From positions 1-64,000 of the forward strand of contig JAHBWC010000037.1 of assembly GCA_019637225.1 (NCBI GenBank): 64,000 nucleotides of DNA, given 5' to 3'. Below are positions 27,262 through 35,061 of the stretch, in pieces. This DNA comes from Labilithrix sp. (lineage in GTDB: Bacteria > Myxococcota_A > Polyangia > Polyangiales > Polyangiaceae). Both the position numbers and the translations under genes were made by a program. The first letter of the stretch is position 1. Each line of letters opens with the position of its first letter. The notes beneath the pieces were generated by a model. The model made no database searches. It was not told where the DNA came from and saw nothing but the letters and a program-made list of their open reading frames with translations.

Positions 27262-29454
27262 ATGAAAACGTCTGCGATGAATGCTGTCACCGTTGCGATG
27301 CTCGCCATGTTTGCTGCGGCGGGCTGTGGCGGCGAAGGAAGCCAGGATCGCCTCGCGGGCGACAACGAGGACCGCTTCCCGCAGCGTGGCGCCACCGACG
27401 ACTCCGTCGCGAACGACCCCGACACGAAGGGGTCGGGCAACGGCTCGACGAACACCACTCCCGGGAGCCCGTCGAGCCCCGGAGCGGACAACACGGGCAC
27501 CGGCACGGGCGACGGTAACGGCACCGGCGCCGGTAACGGCACCGGCGGCGGTAACGGCAACGGCGGCGGCACCGGCACCGGTGGCGGCACCGGCACGGGC
27601 GGCGGCAACGGCGGCGGCACCGGCACGGGCGGCGGCACCGGCACGGGCGGCGGCACCGGCACGGGCACGACCGTCGTGCTCAACACCTTCTCGAAGGTGT
27701 GGGTCACGGGCGACGACAAGGGGCCGAACCGGATCGGGAAGAACACCGGCGCCGGCACGATGGACGCGGCGTTCGCGTGGGACAGCGTCGGCTTCGCGAC
27801 GGACAAGACCAAGGTCACGCTCGCGACCGCGTACACGCGCTCCGACAACCAGGCGAACGGCAACAACAGCTACATGCAGGGCGGCTTCGCCCTCGCGACG
27901 CTCACCGAGAAGGGCGTCGTCCCCGGCCCCGAGGTCGCGCTGCCGCGCCTCACCGGCGAGCGCACGTTCATGCGCCCGATCCTCGGCTTCACGAAGAACC
28001 ACGTCGTGATCATCGCGGCGAGCGAGGACAACGGGATCAACAACAACCCGCAGCCGGTCATGTACGTCGCCGACAAGGCGACCGGCCAGCTCGTGCAGAT
28101 CCCGAACACCACGCGCGGCGCCGGCAACCTCAACAAGCCGACGAACCTGATCCAGCAGGCGCTCCAGAACGGCGTTCAGGTCCAGAACCCGAACAACCAG
28201 CGCGGCCCGCACACGATCCAGCAGGTCGACGACAACACGTTCGTCGTCGGCATGCAGTACAACAACCAGGCGCAGGAGGCCTTCAGCGTCACCATCGGGG
28301 ACGACGCGCGGGTGCGGATGAACTGGCTCCGCCGGTACTCGAACACCTCGCAGCACTGCCGCCCGCAGGTCGCCATCGCGCCCGGCGCGACCACCGGCTT
28401 CGTCGCCGCGGTCGAGGCGAACAACCAGCCGGCGGAGATCGGCTTCCGCGTGACGGAGTTCAACGTCGCGACCGGCGCGCCGCTCCAGAGCAAGATCGTC
28501 GTCCGCTCGCAGCCGAACCAGAACAAGTACGTCTCCGAGCCGGTCCTCGGCCTCCTCGGCGACAAGCTCTCGATCAGCTACGGCCTCGCCGCTCAGGTGC
28601 GGCAGAACGCCAACAACGGCAACGGGCACGCGGGCGGCAAGAAGGTCGAGGCCGCCGTCATCGTCAACAAGACCGACCTCTCGATCATCGGCGCTCCCGT
28701 GATCGGCGTCGGCCAGTACGGCCGCCACGGAAGCTCGTTCGTGACGGGCTACGGCCCGAACGCGGAGCCCGCGCTCGCGGTCATCAGCGGCTCGTCGACC
28801 GGCACCGGCGGCGGCTTCATCCAGATGTACCCGCTGAAGGCGGACGGCTCGCTCGGCGTGAAGGACGCGGCGAAGGTCTACCAGGTGTCGCCGTTCTCGG
28901 ACGTCGCGAACGTCCAGGCGCGCGGCAAGCGCAACCCCAACAACCAGGCGCGCGGCTTCATCAACGGCCTCGGCAACGTCCCGAACCCGGGCTTCACGAC
29001 GGACCCGGCGAAGGCGGCGACCAACTTCATGCCCGAGGTGAAGCAGTTCTCCTTCTCGACCGTGACCGGTTATTCGGACGCCGACGGGATGGCCCGCGGC
29101 CTGAAGAACTCGATCTGGCTCTCGCTCGTCCCGGCCGCGTGGCAGGAGGGCATCACCACCGTCCCCGGCAAGCCGACGGACAAGCCGGGCGGGAACGAGG
29201 ACGGCACCGGCCCCGCGCCGCGCTCCACCGGTCCCGGCACCAATCCGAGCGGCGAGAGCGGCTCGTCGGGCAACACGGACGTCGTGCCGGACGGCGAGGA
29301 CGACGCGACGCGGCCGACGCGCGCGGCGGGCGCCGAGACGAGCAGCGCGGGCTGTTCGACGGCGCACGGCGGCTCGAGCTCGAGCGCCGGCCTCCTCGGT
29401 CTTGCACTCGTGGGTGTCGTCGTCGCGCTTCGTCGCAAGCGTGAGGAGGCCTGA
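27262..29454 (+). CDS. MYXO-CTERM surface protein with lipobox and Gly/Thr/Asn-rich linker
   Basis: A 730-residue protein with two sorting signals. The N-terminus is a lipoprotein signal (AAAGC). The C-terminus is a MYXO-CTERM tail: AGCSTAHGG, a hydrophobic helix (AGLLGLALVGVVVALRRK) and a basic end. Myxobacteria use this tail for myxosortase processing and surface display. After the lipobox comes a linker with about 60 residues of Gly/Thr/Asn repeats. A large region (about 140-640), rich in Asn, Gln and Gly, looks beta-rich and may be a propeller, but no family is certain. It is followed one base later by a heme lipoprotein gene, so a complex is likely. Confidence 0.75.
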   Translation: MKTSAMNAVTVAMLAMFAAAGCGGEGSQDRLAGDNEDRFPQRGATDDSVANDPDTKGSGNGSTNTTPGSPSSPGADNTGTGTGDGNGTGAGNGTGGGNGNGGGTGTGGGTGTGGGNGGGTGTGGGTGTGGGTGTGTTVVLNTFSKVWVTGDDKGPNRIGKNTGAGTMDAAFAWDSVGFATDKTKVTLATAYTRSDNQANGNNSYMQGGFALATLTEKGVVPGPEVALPRLTGERTFMRPILGFTKNHVVIIAASEDNGINNNPQPVMYVADKATGQLVQIPNTTRGAGNLNKPTNLIQQALQNGVQVQNPNNQRGPHTIQQVDDNTFVVGMQYNNQAQEAFSVTIGDDARVRMNWLRRYSNTSQHCRPQVAIAPGATTGFVAAVEANNQPAEIGFRVTEFNVATGAPLQSKIVVRSQPNQNKYVSEPVLGLLGDKLSISYGLAAQVRQNANNGNGHAGGKKVEAAVIVNKTDLSIIGAPVIGVGQYGRHGSSFVTGYGPNAEPALAVISGSSTGTGGGFIQMYPLKADGSLGVKDAAKVYQVSPFSDVANVQARGKRNPNNQARGFINGLGNVPNPGFTTDPAKAATNFMPEVKQFSFSTVTGYSDADGMARGLKNSIWLSLVPAAWQEGITTVPGKPTDKPGGNEDGTGPAPRSTGPGTNPSGESGSSGNTDVVPDGEDDATRPTRAAGAETSSAGCSTAHGGSSSSAGLLGLALVGVVVALRRKREEA
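27494..27668 (+). repeat. in-frame Gly/Thr/Asn-coding repeat
   Basis: Tandem GGCACCGGC, GGTAACGGC and GGCGGC units form the linker of the MYXO-CTERM protein. Likely flexible and variable in length. Confidence 0.85.
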
Positions 29455-29455
29455 G

Positions 29456-30427
29456 ATGAAGACTCGCTACCTGCTCGGAATCGCGCTCGCGGCCGCCACC
29501 GTGATGGCCGCCTGCGGGGGCGATTCGACCGACAGCCTCGGCAAGTACGGCGGCACGAAGAAGCCGGGCAAGACGACGTCGACCGACGACGACGGCGACA
29601 CGAACACTCCAGGGAGCAACACCCCGGACGACTCGACGCCGTCGGGCTCGGTGCCGACGAACAGCCCGGCCGGCAAGGAGTTCTACAAGACCAACGTGCA
29701 CCCGTTCATGGCGCAGAAGTGCGCCGGGTGCCACGGGACCGCGGGGCCCGGCCCCGGCTGGCTCACCGCCGCTGACGCGGAGAAGTCGTACGCGCAGCTG
29801 TTCCAGGTCGGCTACGTCGTCCAGCAGTCGCGCATCATCCTGAAGCCGGCGCACGGCGGATCGACGACGAACGTGCTGTCGACCGCCGAGATCCAGAAGT
29901 ACAACGAGTGGGTCGCGATGGAGCTCGCCGACGGCGGTCAGAAGGCGCCGCCGAACGTCCTCGAGAAGCTCGGTGACTGCTTCGACCGCCAGAAGTTCGA
30001 CGCGATGAACCTCGGACAGTGGCGGACGACGCGACGGACGAACAACAACAACATCAACAACGTCACGCCGTGGAACGAGAACGCGGACAACTGCACCGGC
30101 TGCGACAACGCTCCGTGCACCACGTGCCACTCGGCCGACGCGGCGACCAACTACAAGAACTCCGTCGGCAACCCGATCCTCCCCGCGGACAGCACGTTCG
30201 AGGAGACGAAGCTCACGAACCCGGCGTACATCACCAAGTACTTCGGCGTGAGCCCCGACGGAAAGCCGATCGCGTCCGACTCGCTCCGCAAGAAGGCCGA
30301 GGCGTCGAAGAAGGACAAGGCGTACACCCACCCGATGTTCAACGTGAACGGCAACCAGGGCGCCGCCCTCGATGCGTTCGTGAACGACGTCATCGAGAAG
30401 TACAACGCCGGCACCTGCGGCAAGTGA
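29456..30427 (+). CDS. c-type heme lipoprotein
   Basis: A 323-residue lipoprotein (lipobox MAAC). The ATG follows the previous stop by one base and has GAGGAGG upstream, so coupling is certain. A Thr/Asp/Pro linker leads to KTNVHPFMAQKCAGCHG, with CAGCH near 88, and a second motif CTTCH near 221, preceded by CTGCDNAPC. The segment between carries ILKPAHGG and QKYNEWVAMELA, typical of planctomycete/myxobacterial cytochrome domains. It probably shuttles electrons at the outer surface together with the MYXO-CTERM protein. A rho-independent terminator follows. Confidence 0.78.
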   Translation: MKTRYLLGIALAAATVMAACGGDSTDSLGKYGGTKKPGKTTSTDDDGDTNTPGSNTPDDSTPSGSVPTNSPAGKEFYKTNVHPFMAQKCAGCHGTAGPGPGWLTAADAEKSYAQLFQVGYVVQQSRIILKPAHGGSTTNVLSTAEIQKYNEWVAMELADGGQKAPPNVLEKLGDCFDRQKFDAMNLGQWRTTRRTNNNNINNVTPWNENADNCTGCDNAPCTTCHSADAATNYKNSVGNPILPADSTFEETKLTNPAYITKYFGVSPDGKPIASDSLRKKAEASKKDKAYTHPMFNVNGNQGAALDAFVNDVIEKYNAGTCGK

Positions 30428-30433
30428 CCAAGG

Positions 30434-30458
30434 CCGCCGGCGCCCCGAGCGCCGGCGG
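30434..30458 (+). terminator. GC hairpin directly after the heme lipoprotein gene
   Basis: A perfect 10-base inverted repeat CCGCCGGCGC / GCGCCGGCGG with a five-base loop, starting six bases after the stop. No T-run follows, so it may protect the 3' end or assist the terminator downstream. Confidence 0.5.
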
Positions 30459-30482
30459 AGCTCGAGTCCACGCTCCCACCCG

Positions 30483-30516
30483 ACGCATCGCTCGGCTCGC
30501 CGGGCGATGCGTTTTT
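30483..30516 (+). terminator. rho-independent terminator
   Basis: Nine-base stem ACGCATCGC (30483-30491) / GCGATGCGT (30504-30512), 12-base loop, then a T-run (30512-30516). It closes the operon that starts at 26080 and argues for the downstream start of the next gene at 30582. Confidence 0.8.
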
Positions 30517-30581
30517 CGTCTATTCTTTCGAGCGTGTCTCGTCGCCGTGACGAACACCTCGACCCCACGGGAGGCCGTTCG

Positions 30582-31100
30582 ATGATCTTTTGGCGCCGAG
30601 CACTGTGCGCGACCGCCTTCCTCGCCGCCGCGAGCGCGTGGGCGTGCGGCGACGAAGCCCAGGCGGACGGCGCGGAGTGCCCGAGGAACAACCCGGAGTG
30701 CAAGGAGATCGCGACGATCGAGGCGGGCGCGCAGGCGGTCGTCAAGCGGCGATGCGTCAACTGCCACGGGGACGATCTGAGCGGCAGCGTCACGAAGATG
30801 TCCGGCGTCGCGGACACGCTGCAGGGAGACCCCGTCGAGCTCTACCCGCCCAACTTGACCTCCGACGCCACCGGCGTCGGAGAATGGTCCGACGACACGT
30901 TGGCCATCGCGATCCGCTCCGGCATCGACGAGGAGAGCCAGGCGCTCTGCCCGCAGATGACGCATTTCTCGCAGATGAGCGACTTCGAGGTCTATTCGAT
31001 CGTCAAGTACCTCCGGGACATCCCGAAGGTGAAAAAGAAGGTCCCGCGAAGCGTCTGCCCGCCGACGAAGACCAAGGAACAACAACAGTCTTCCGGCTGA
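30582..31100 (+). CDS. single-heme cytochrome c, exported
   Basis: A 172-residue protein. The signal peptide (RALCATAFLAAASAWAC) ends in AWAC, which could be a lipobox. One heme motif, CVNCH near 57, is followed by a class I cytochrome c layout; THFSQMSDFEV offers the distal Met ligand, and YSIVKYLRDIP is the C-terminal helix. GGGAGG stands eight bases before the ATG, and the terminator just upstream rules out the longer reading. Likely a small electron carrier in the periplasm. It is separated from the ECF-like gene by 40 bases. Confidence 0.8.
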   Translation: MIFWRRALCATAFLAAASAWACGDEAQADGAECPRNNPECKEIATIEAGAQAVVKRRCVNCHGDDLSGSVTKMSGVADTLQGDPVELYPPNLTSDATGVGEWSDDTLAIAIRSGIDEESQALCPQMTHFSQMSDFEVYSIVKYLRDIPKVKKKVPRSVCPPTKTKEQQQSSG

Positions 31101-31140
31101 GGGGAACGGCGCCCGCGCCGAGACGCGCTAGGATTCCACG

Positions 31141-32463
31141 ATGAGTCGACGACCGAGCGAGGAGCCGCGCCCCGAAGGCGGCGCCGCGCGCGTCGACCCT
31201 CGCGTCCGCGTCCTCTACCTCGCCGCGGTCGCGATCGGCGCGCTCCTCGTGAAGGACGCGCGCGTCGCGGGCGCGCTGCTCGGCGTGCACGTCGCCGCGT
31301 GGCTCGCGCTCCGCCTCGGCGCGCGCGCGCTCGCACGGCAAGTGCTCAAGCTATGGGGGTTCGCTGCCTTCGTCACGGCGTCGTACGCCCTGACGGCCGA
31401 AGATCCGAGCGTCGACCGGTGGCTTCACCTCGACCTCGGCTTCGCGCGCCTCCCGGTGAACGTCGGCGGCGCGGCCGTCGGCGGGCTCATGGTGGTCCGC
31501 GTCCTCGTCGTCGTGCTCGCGTCGCGCGTCGCGCGCGCCGGCGACGAGCGCGCCATCGCGCTCGGGCTCCGCAAGCTCGGTACGCCGGACATCGTCGCCA
31601 CGTCGATCGACGCGGTCCTGGCGCTCCTCGGCGGTGGCGGCGGGCGTGGGCGTCGCGGCGGCGGCGGTGGAGGCGGCGGCGGTGGAGGCGGCGGCGGTGG
31701 CGGTGGAGGCGGACGCGGCGGCGGGCGCGGAGGCGACGCTGACGGCCCGCACGAGGGCTTCGTCGCGAGCCTTCGCCGCATCGCGCGCGGCGACGTCGGG
31801 CCGATCGTCGACCGCATCGAGCGCCACATCGACCGCGCGGAGAGCTACCTCGAGCGCTCGGAGCACCGCCCGACCGGCGGCGCGTCGCGTGACGTCGCCG
31901 TCATCGTCGGGCTGTCGCTCACGATGCTCGGCATCAAGGCGCTGAAGCTCCTGCCGAACATCCCCTTCGCGCCTGGACACAAGCTCGTCCTGCTCACGCC
32001 GCTCTACGTGGTGGCGGCGCTGAAGACGCGGACGCGGCTCGGCGCGACACTCACCGGGCTCGTGATGGGCACGGTCGCGTTCCTCCTGGGCGACGGACGC
32101 TACGGCATCTTCGAGATCCTGAAGCACGTCGTTCCGGGGATCCTCTGCGACCTCGTCGTGCCGCTGGCCGTCGCCGGCGGCCGCCGCCCGGGCGCGATCG
32201 TATGGTCGATCGTCGGAGGCGTCATGGGCCTCGGGCGCTTCGCGACCATCTTCACCGTCACGCTCACCGTGCAGGCCCCCGCCGTCGCCTGGGCGTTTCT
32301 CGTCCCGGGCCTCGTGATCCACACGACGTTCGGCGTACTCTCGGGGCTCGTCAGCTCTCCCTTGATCCGCGCGGTCGCAGCGACCGGCACCCCTCGCGTC
32401 CCACCGAACGCCGCAGCTCCAATGGCTCCGGCGAAGAACGATCTGGAAACGGAGACAACATGA
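31141..32463 (+). CDS. membrane protein: ECF T-component-like half joined by polyglycine to an S-component-like half
   Basis: A 440-residue inner-membrane protein in two halves. The first (about 18-170) has hydrophobic helices and EcfT/CbiQ-like segments: PRVRVLYLAAVAIGALL, VVRVLVVVLASRVA and ALGLRKLGTPDIVATSIDAVL, which resembles the coupling-helix region. A run of about 30 residues, nearly all Gly with some Arg, follows near 165-200, then an amphipathic helix (IVDRIERHIDRAESYL). The second half (about 250-425) has five or six helices with GLSLTMLGIKALKLLPNIPFAPGHK and GATLTGLVMGTVAFLLG, like S components of ECF transporters. Its stop overlaps the mosA-like start (ATGA), so it is tied to molybdenum storage. 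No ECF ATPase is adjacent. The assignment is by eye. Confidence 0.62.
   Translation: MSRRPSEEPRPEGGAARVDPRVRVLYLAAVAIGALLVKDARVAGALLGVHVAAWLALRLGARALARQVLKLWGFAAFVTASYALTAEDPSVDRWLHLDLGFARLPVNVGGAAVGGLMVVRVLVVVLASRVARAGDERAIALGLRKLGTPDIVATSIDAVLALLGGGGGRGRRGGGGGGGGGGGGGGGGGGGRGGGRGGDADGPHEGFVASLRRIARGDVGPIVDRIERHIDRAESYLERSEHRPTGGASRDVAVIVGLSLTMLGIKALKLLPNIPFAPGHKLVLLTPLYVVAALKTRTRLGATLTGLVMGTVAFLLGDGRYGIFEILKHVVPGILCDLVVPLAVAGGRRPGAIVWSIVGGVMGLGRFATIFTVTLTVQAPAVAWAFLVPGLVIHTTFGVLSGLVSSPLIRAVAATGTPRVPPNAAAPMAPAKNDLETETT
31630..31737 (+). repeat. in-frame polyglycine linker
   Basis: GGCGGT-type runs code about 30 residues, nearly all glycine with a few arginines, between the two halves of the ECF-like fusion. 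Confidence 0.85.
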
Positions 32464-33338
32464 GCAAGCTCGTGACCGGCGATGGCCGGACGCACATCGA
32501 GTCGTCGCTGATGCGCGAATCGCTCGTCGATCGCCGCGTGGTCGCGACCACCGACTCCGACGGCGAGTTCGCGATCCTCCCCGACGTCGTGCTCGTCGGG
32601 CTCGGAGGCCAGTCGATCTTCGACCGCGGTAGGGCCGCCGTCATGCCGCTCGTCGAGGAGCTCAAGACCCTCCGCGAGGCGCGGAGGGCCGCGACGGAGC
32701 GCGCCGCAGGGAGCGACAAGGTCAAAGACCCGCCCCCGATGGTGCTCGGCGTGGGCGGCGGCACACGCGTGCGCCATACCGTGAGCGTCGCGCTCGATCT
32801 CGGCATCCCGACCGGCGGCGTCGCGCAGCTCGTCGGCGCGATGGAGGAAGCCAACGCCGTGTTCCTCAACGCGCTGCTCGCGAAGCACGGCTCGATCGTC
32901 ATGCAGCGCGAGCACTTCTGGGAGCTGCCGCTCTACCTCGAGAGCGGGATGCTCCCGATCGTGATCTCGATCCCGCCGTACCACTTCTGGGAGCCCCCGC
33001 CCGAGGACGGCCCCTTGCCCACGCACGGGTCGGACTTCGGCCTCTTCATCCACGCCGAGGTCCTCGGGATGAAGAAGCTCATCTTCGTCAAGGACGAGGA
33101 CGGCCTCTACGACAGGGATCCGAAGAAGCACGCCGACGCGAAGCTCATCTCGAAGACCACGCTCGACGAGCTCACGAAGCACATGCCCGACGACGTCATC
33201 ATCGACCGCCAGCTGTTCGTCTGCTGGCAGCGCGCGCGGCACGTCGAGCAGGTTCAGATCGTCAACGGCCTCGTCCCGGGGCAGCTCACCAAGGCGCTCG
33301 CCGGCGAGCCGGTCGGCACGGTCATCACTCGGAACTGA
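32460..33338 (+). CDS. mosA: molybdenum storage protein subunit, MosA-like
   Basis: A 292-residue protein of the amino acid kinase fold. It matches the Azotobacter MoSto subunits: GGQSIFDRGRAAVMPLVEEL, GVGGGTRVRHTVSVALDLGIP, FVKDEDGLYDRDP and VQIVNGLVPGQLTKALAGEPVGTVITR. MoSto is a hexamer that stores molybdate as polyoxomolybdate clusters using ATP. PPYHFWEP and IIDRQLFVCWQRARHVE are closer to MosA than MosB. The Lys expected before the first glycine loop (KIGGQ in the partner) is Leu here (GLGGQ), so catalysis may rest on the partner. Start overlaps the upstream stop (ATGA); GGAGAC precedes. Confidence 0.87.
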   Translation: MSKLVTGDGRTHIESSLMRESLVDRRVVATTDSDGEFAILPDVVLVGLGGQSIFDRGRAAVMPLVEELKTLREARRAATERAAGSDKVKDPPPMVLGVGGGTRVRHTVSVALDLGIPTGGVAQLVGAMEEANAVFLNALLAKHGSIVMQREHFWELPLYLESGMLPIVISIPPYHFWEPPPEDGPLPTHGSDFGLFIHAEVLGMKKLIFVKDEDGLYDRDPKKHADAKLISKTTLDELTKHMPDDVIIDRQLFVCWQRARHVEQVQIVNGLVPGQLTKALAGEPVGTVITRN

Positions 33339-33365
33339 CGCGACGGACTCCCAGGAGGCACCCAG

Positions 33366-34187
33366 ATGCACAGCGCAAAACGCCACGAGCGACGCCGGAT
33401 TTCGAGCAAGCTCGCCGACGCCACGCTCACGACGGGAGGCTCTCCCGAGGGCCTCGACTACCGGCCGGTCGCGATGATGCCCGACGTGCGCGTCCTCAAG
33501 ATCGGCGGTCAATCGGTGATGGATCGCGGCCGCGACGCGCTCTACCCGATCCTCGACGAGGTCACCGCCGCGAAGGACAAGCACAAGCTCCTCCTCTGCT
33601 GCGGCGGCGGCACCCGCGCCCGTCACATCTACGCCGTCGCGAGCGATCTCGAGCTCCCCACCGGGGTGCTCGCCGCCCTCGGCGGCTACGTCCCCCGCCA
33701 GAACGCGCGCATGCTCCAGATGCTTCTCGCGAAGCACGGCGGGCTCTTCATCCTCCACGACGACTTCGAGAAGCTGCCGCTCTACTTCCGCCTCGGCTGC
33801 ATCCCGATCATGACCGGCATGCCGCCGTTCGGGTACTGGGAGAAGCCGACGAAGGGCGGCCGCATCCCGGAGCACCGCACCGACGCGGGCGTCTTCCTCA
33901 CCGCCGAGGTGCTCGGCTGCAAGCGCGCGATCTTCGTGAAGGACGAGAACGGCCTCTACACGGACGACCCGAAGAAGAACAAGAGCGCGAAGCACATCCC
34001 ACGCATCACCGCGAAGGAGCTCCTCGAGCAGGACCTGCCCGACATGGTCGTCGAGCGCGTCGTGCTCGAGTACATGCAGCGCTCGCGCTTCTGCACGGAG
34101 CTCCAGATCGTCAACGGACTCGAGAAGGGCGTGCTGACGCGCGCCCTGGAGGGCGAGGATGTCGGCACGGTCATCACCCGCGACTGA
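33366..34187 (+). CDS. mosB: molybdenum storage protein subunit, MosB-like
   Basis: A 273-residue second MoSto subunit. VRVLKIGGQSVMDRGRDALYP has the Lys and glycine loop of the amino acid kinase fold. CCGGGTRARHIYAVASDLELP, FVKDENGLYTDDPKKNK and LQIVNGLEKGVLTRALEG follow the same order as in Azotobacter MosB. With the upstream subunit it should form an (AB)3 cage. Gene spacing is 27 bases with AGGAGG before the ATG. The 3' end overlaps the modA start by 29 bases, so storage and uptake are co-expressed. Known MoSto genes are found mainly in nitrogen fixers; no nif genes are in this window. Confidence 0.9.
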   Translation: MHSAKRHERRRISSKLADATLTTGGSPEGLDYRPVAMMPDVRVLKIGGQSVMDRGRDALYPILDEVTAAKDKHKLLLCCGGGTRARHIYAVASDLELPTGVLAALGGYVPRQNARMLQMLLAKHGGLFILHDDFEKLPLYFRLGCIPIMTGMPPFGYWEKPTKGGRIPEHRTDAGVFLTAEVLGCKRAIFVKDENGLYTDDPKKNKSAKHIPRITAKELLEQDLPDMVVERVVLEYMQRSRFCTELQIVNGLEKGVLTRALEGEDVGTVITRD

Positions 34188-35019
34188 TCGGCGGCGCGCG
34201 CTCCTCCTCGTCGCGCTCGTCGCCGCGCTGGGGTGCGACAAGAGCGCGGGCTCCGGCAGCGGAGACACGCGCGGCGACGGCGCGCGCAAAGGCGAGCCTC
34301 TCCGCGTCGCCGCCGCCGCCGATCTCGCGCTCGCGTTCAAGGAGGTCGGCTCGGCGTTCGAGAAGGAGAGCGGCAAGCGCGTCGACTTCTCCTTCGGCTC
34401 GACCGGTCTGCTCGCGAAGCAGATCGCCGAGGGCGCGCCGTTCGACGTCTTCGCGGCCGCCAACGTCTCGTTCGTCGACGACGTCGTGCGCGAGGGCGCC
34501 TGCCTCGGAGAGTCCAAGGCGCTCTACGCCAAGGGCCGGATCGTGCTGTGGGCGAAGGATCCGTGGCTATTGCCGAAGGACATCACCGACCTCGCGGACC
34601 CCAAGTACGCCAAGGTCGCGATGGCCAACCCGGAGCACGCGCCGTACGGGCGCGCCGCGCGCGAGGCGCTCACGAGGTCGGGCGCGTGGGCGACCGTGCA
34701 GCCACGCGCGGTCTACGGCGAGAACGTGCAGCAGACGCTGATGTTCGCCCGCTCCGGCAACGCGGACGTCGCGATCGTCGCTCTCTCGCTCGCCGTCACG
34801 TCTCCCGGCAACTACACGCTCGTCGACTCGAGCCTGCACGAGCCGCTCGATCAGGCGCTCGTCGTGTGCAACGGCGGGAGCAAGGGCGCGAAGGCCAACG
34901 AGGCGCGCAAGTTCGTCGAGTTCGTCGGCTCGGACGCCGGCCGCTCCATCATGAAGCGCTTCGGCTTCTTGCTGCCCGGCGAGACCGCTCCCCCGACGAC
35001 GGGCACGCGCTCGCCCTGA
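34159..35019 (+). CDS. modA: molybdate ABC transporter substrate-binding lipoprotein
   Basis: A 286-residue periplasmic binding protein of the ModA family (lipobox ALGC). EPLRVAAAADLALAFKEVG, VDFSFGSTGLLAKQIAEGAPFDVFAAAN, GRIVLWAKDP, ANPEHAPYGRAAREALTRSG and GENVQQTLMFARSGNADVAIVALSLA are all typical of ModA, with the Ser/Thr oxyanion contacts in the first two. It captures molybdate (or tungstate) for ModBC. The ATG lies inside the end of mosB, with a GGAGGGCGAGG stretch upstream, and no other start precedes the signal peptide. The permease and ATPase genes lie 6 kb away. Confidence 0.93.
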   Translation: MSARSSPATDRRRALLLVALVAALGCDKSAGSGSGDTRGDGARKGEPLRVAAAADLALAFKEVGSAFEKESGKRVDFSFGSTGLLAKQIAEGAPFDVFAAANVSFVDDVVREGACLGESKALYAKGRIVLWAKDPWLLPKDITDLADPKYAKVAMANPEHAPYGRAAREALTRSGAWATVQPRAVYGENVQQTLMFARSGNADVAIVALSLAVTSPGNYTLVDSSLHEPLDQALVVCNGGSKGAKANEARKFVEFVGSDAGRSIMKRFGFLLPGETAPPTTGTRSP

Positions 35020-35061
35020 CCGATCCGCCGCGAGCTCGAGCCGGCGTCCCGGGGAACGCCT

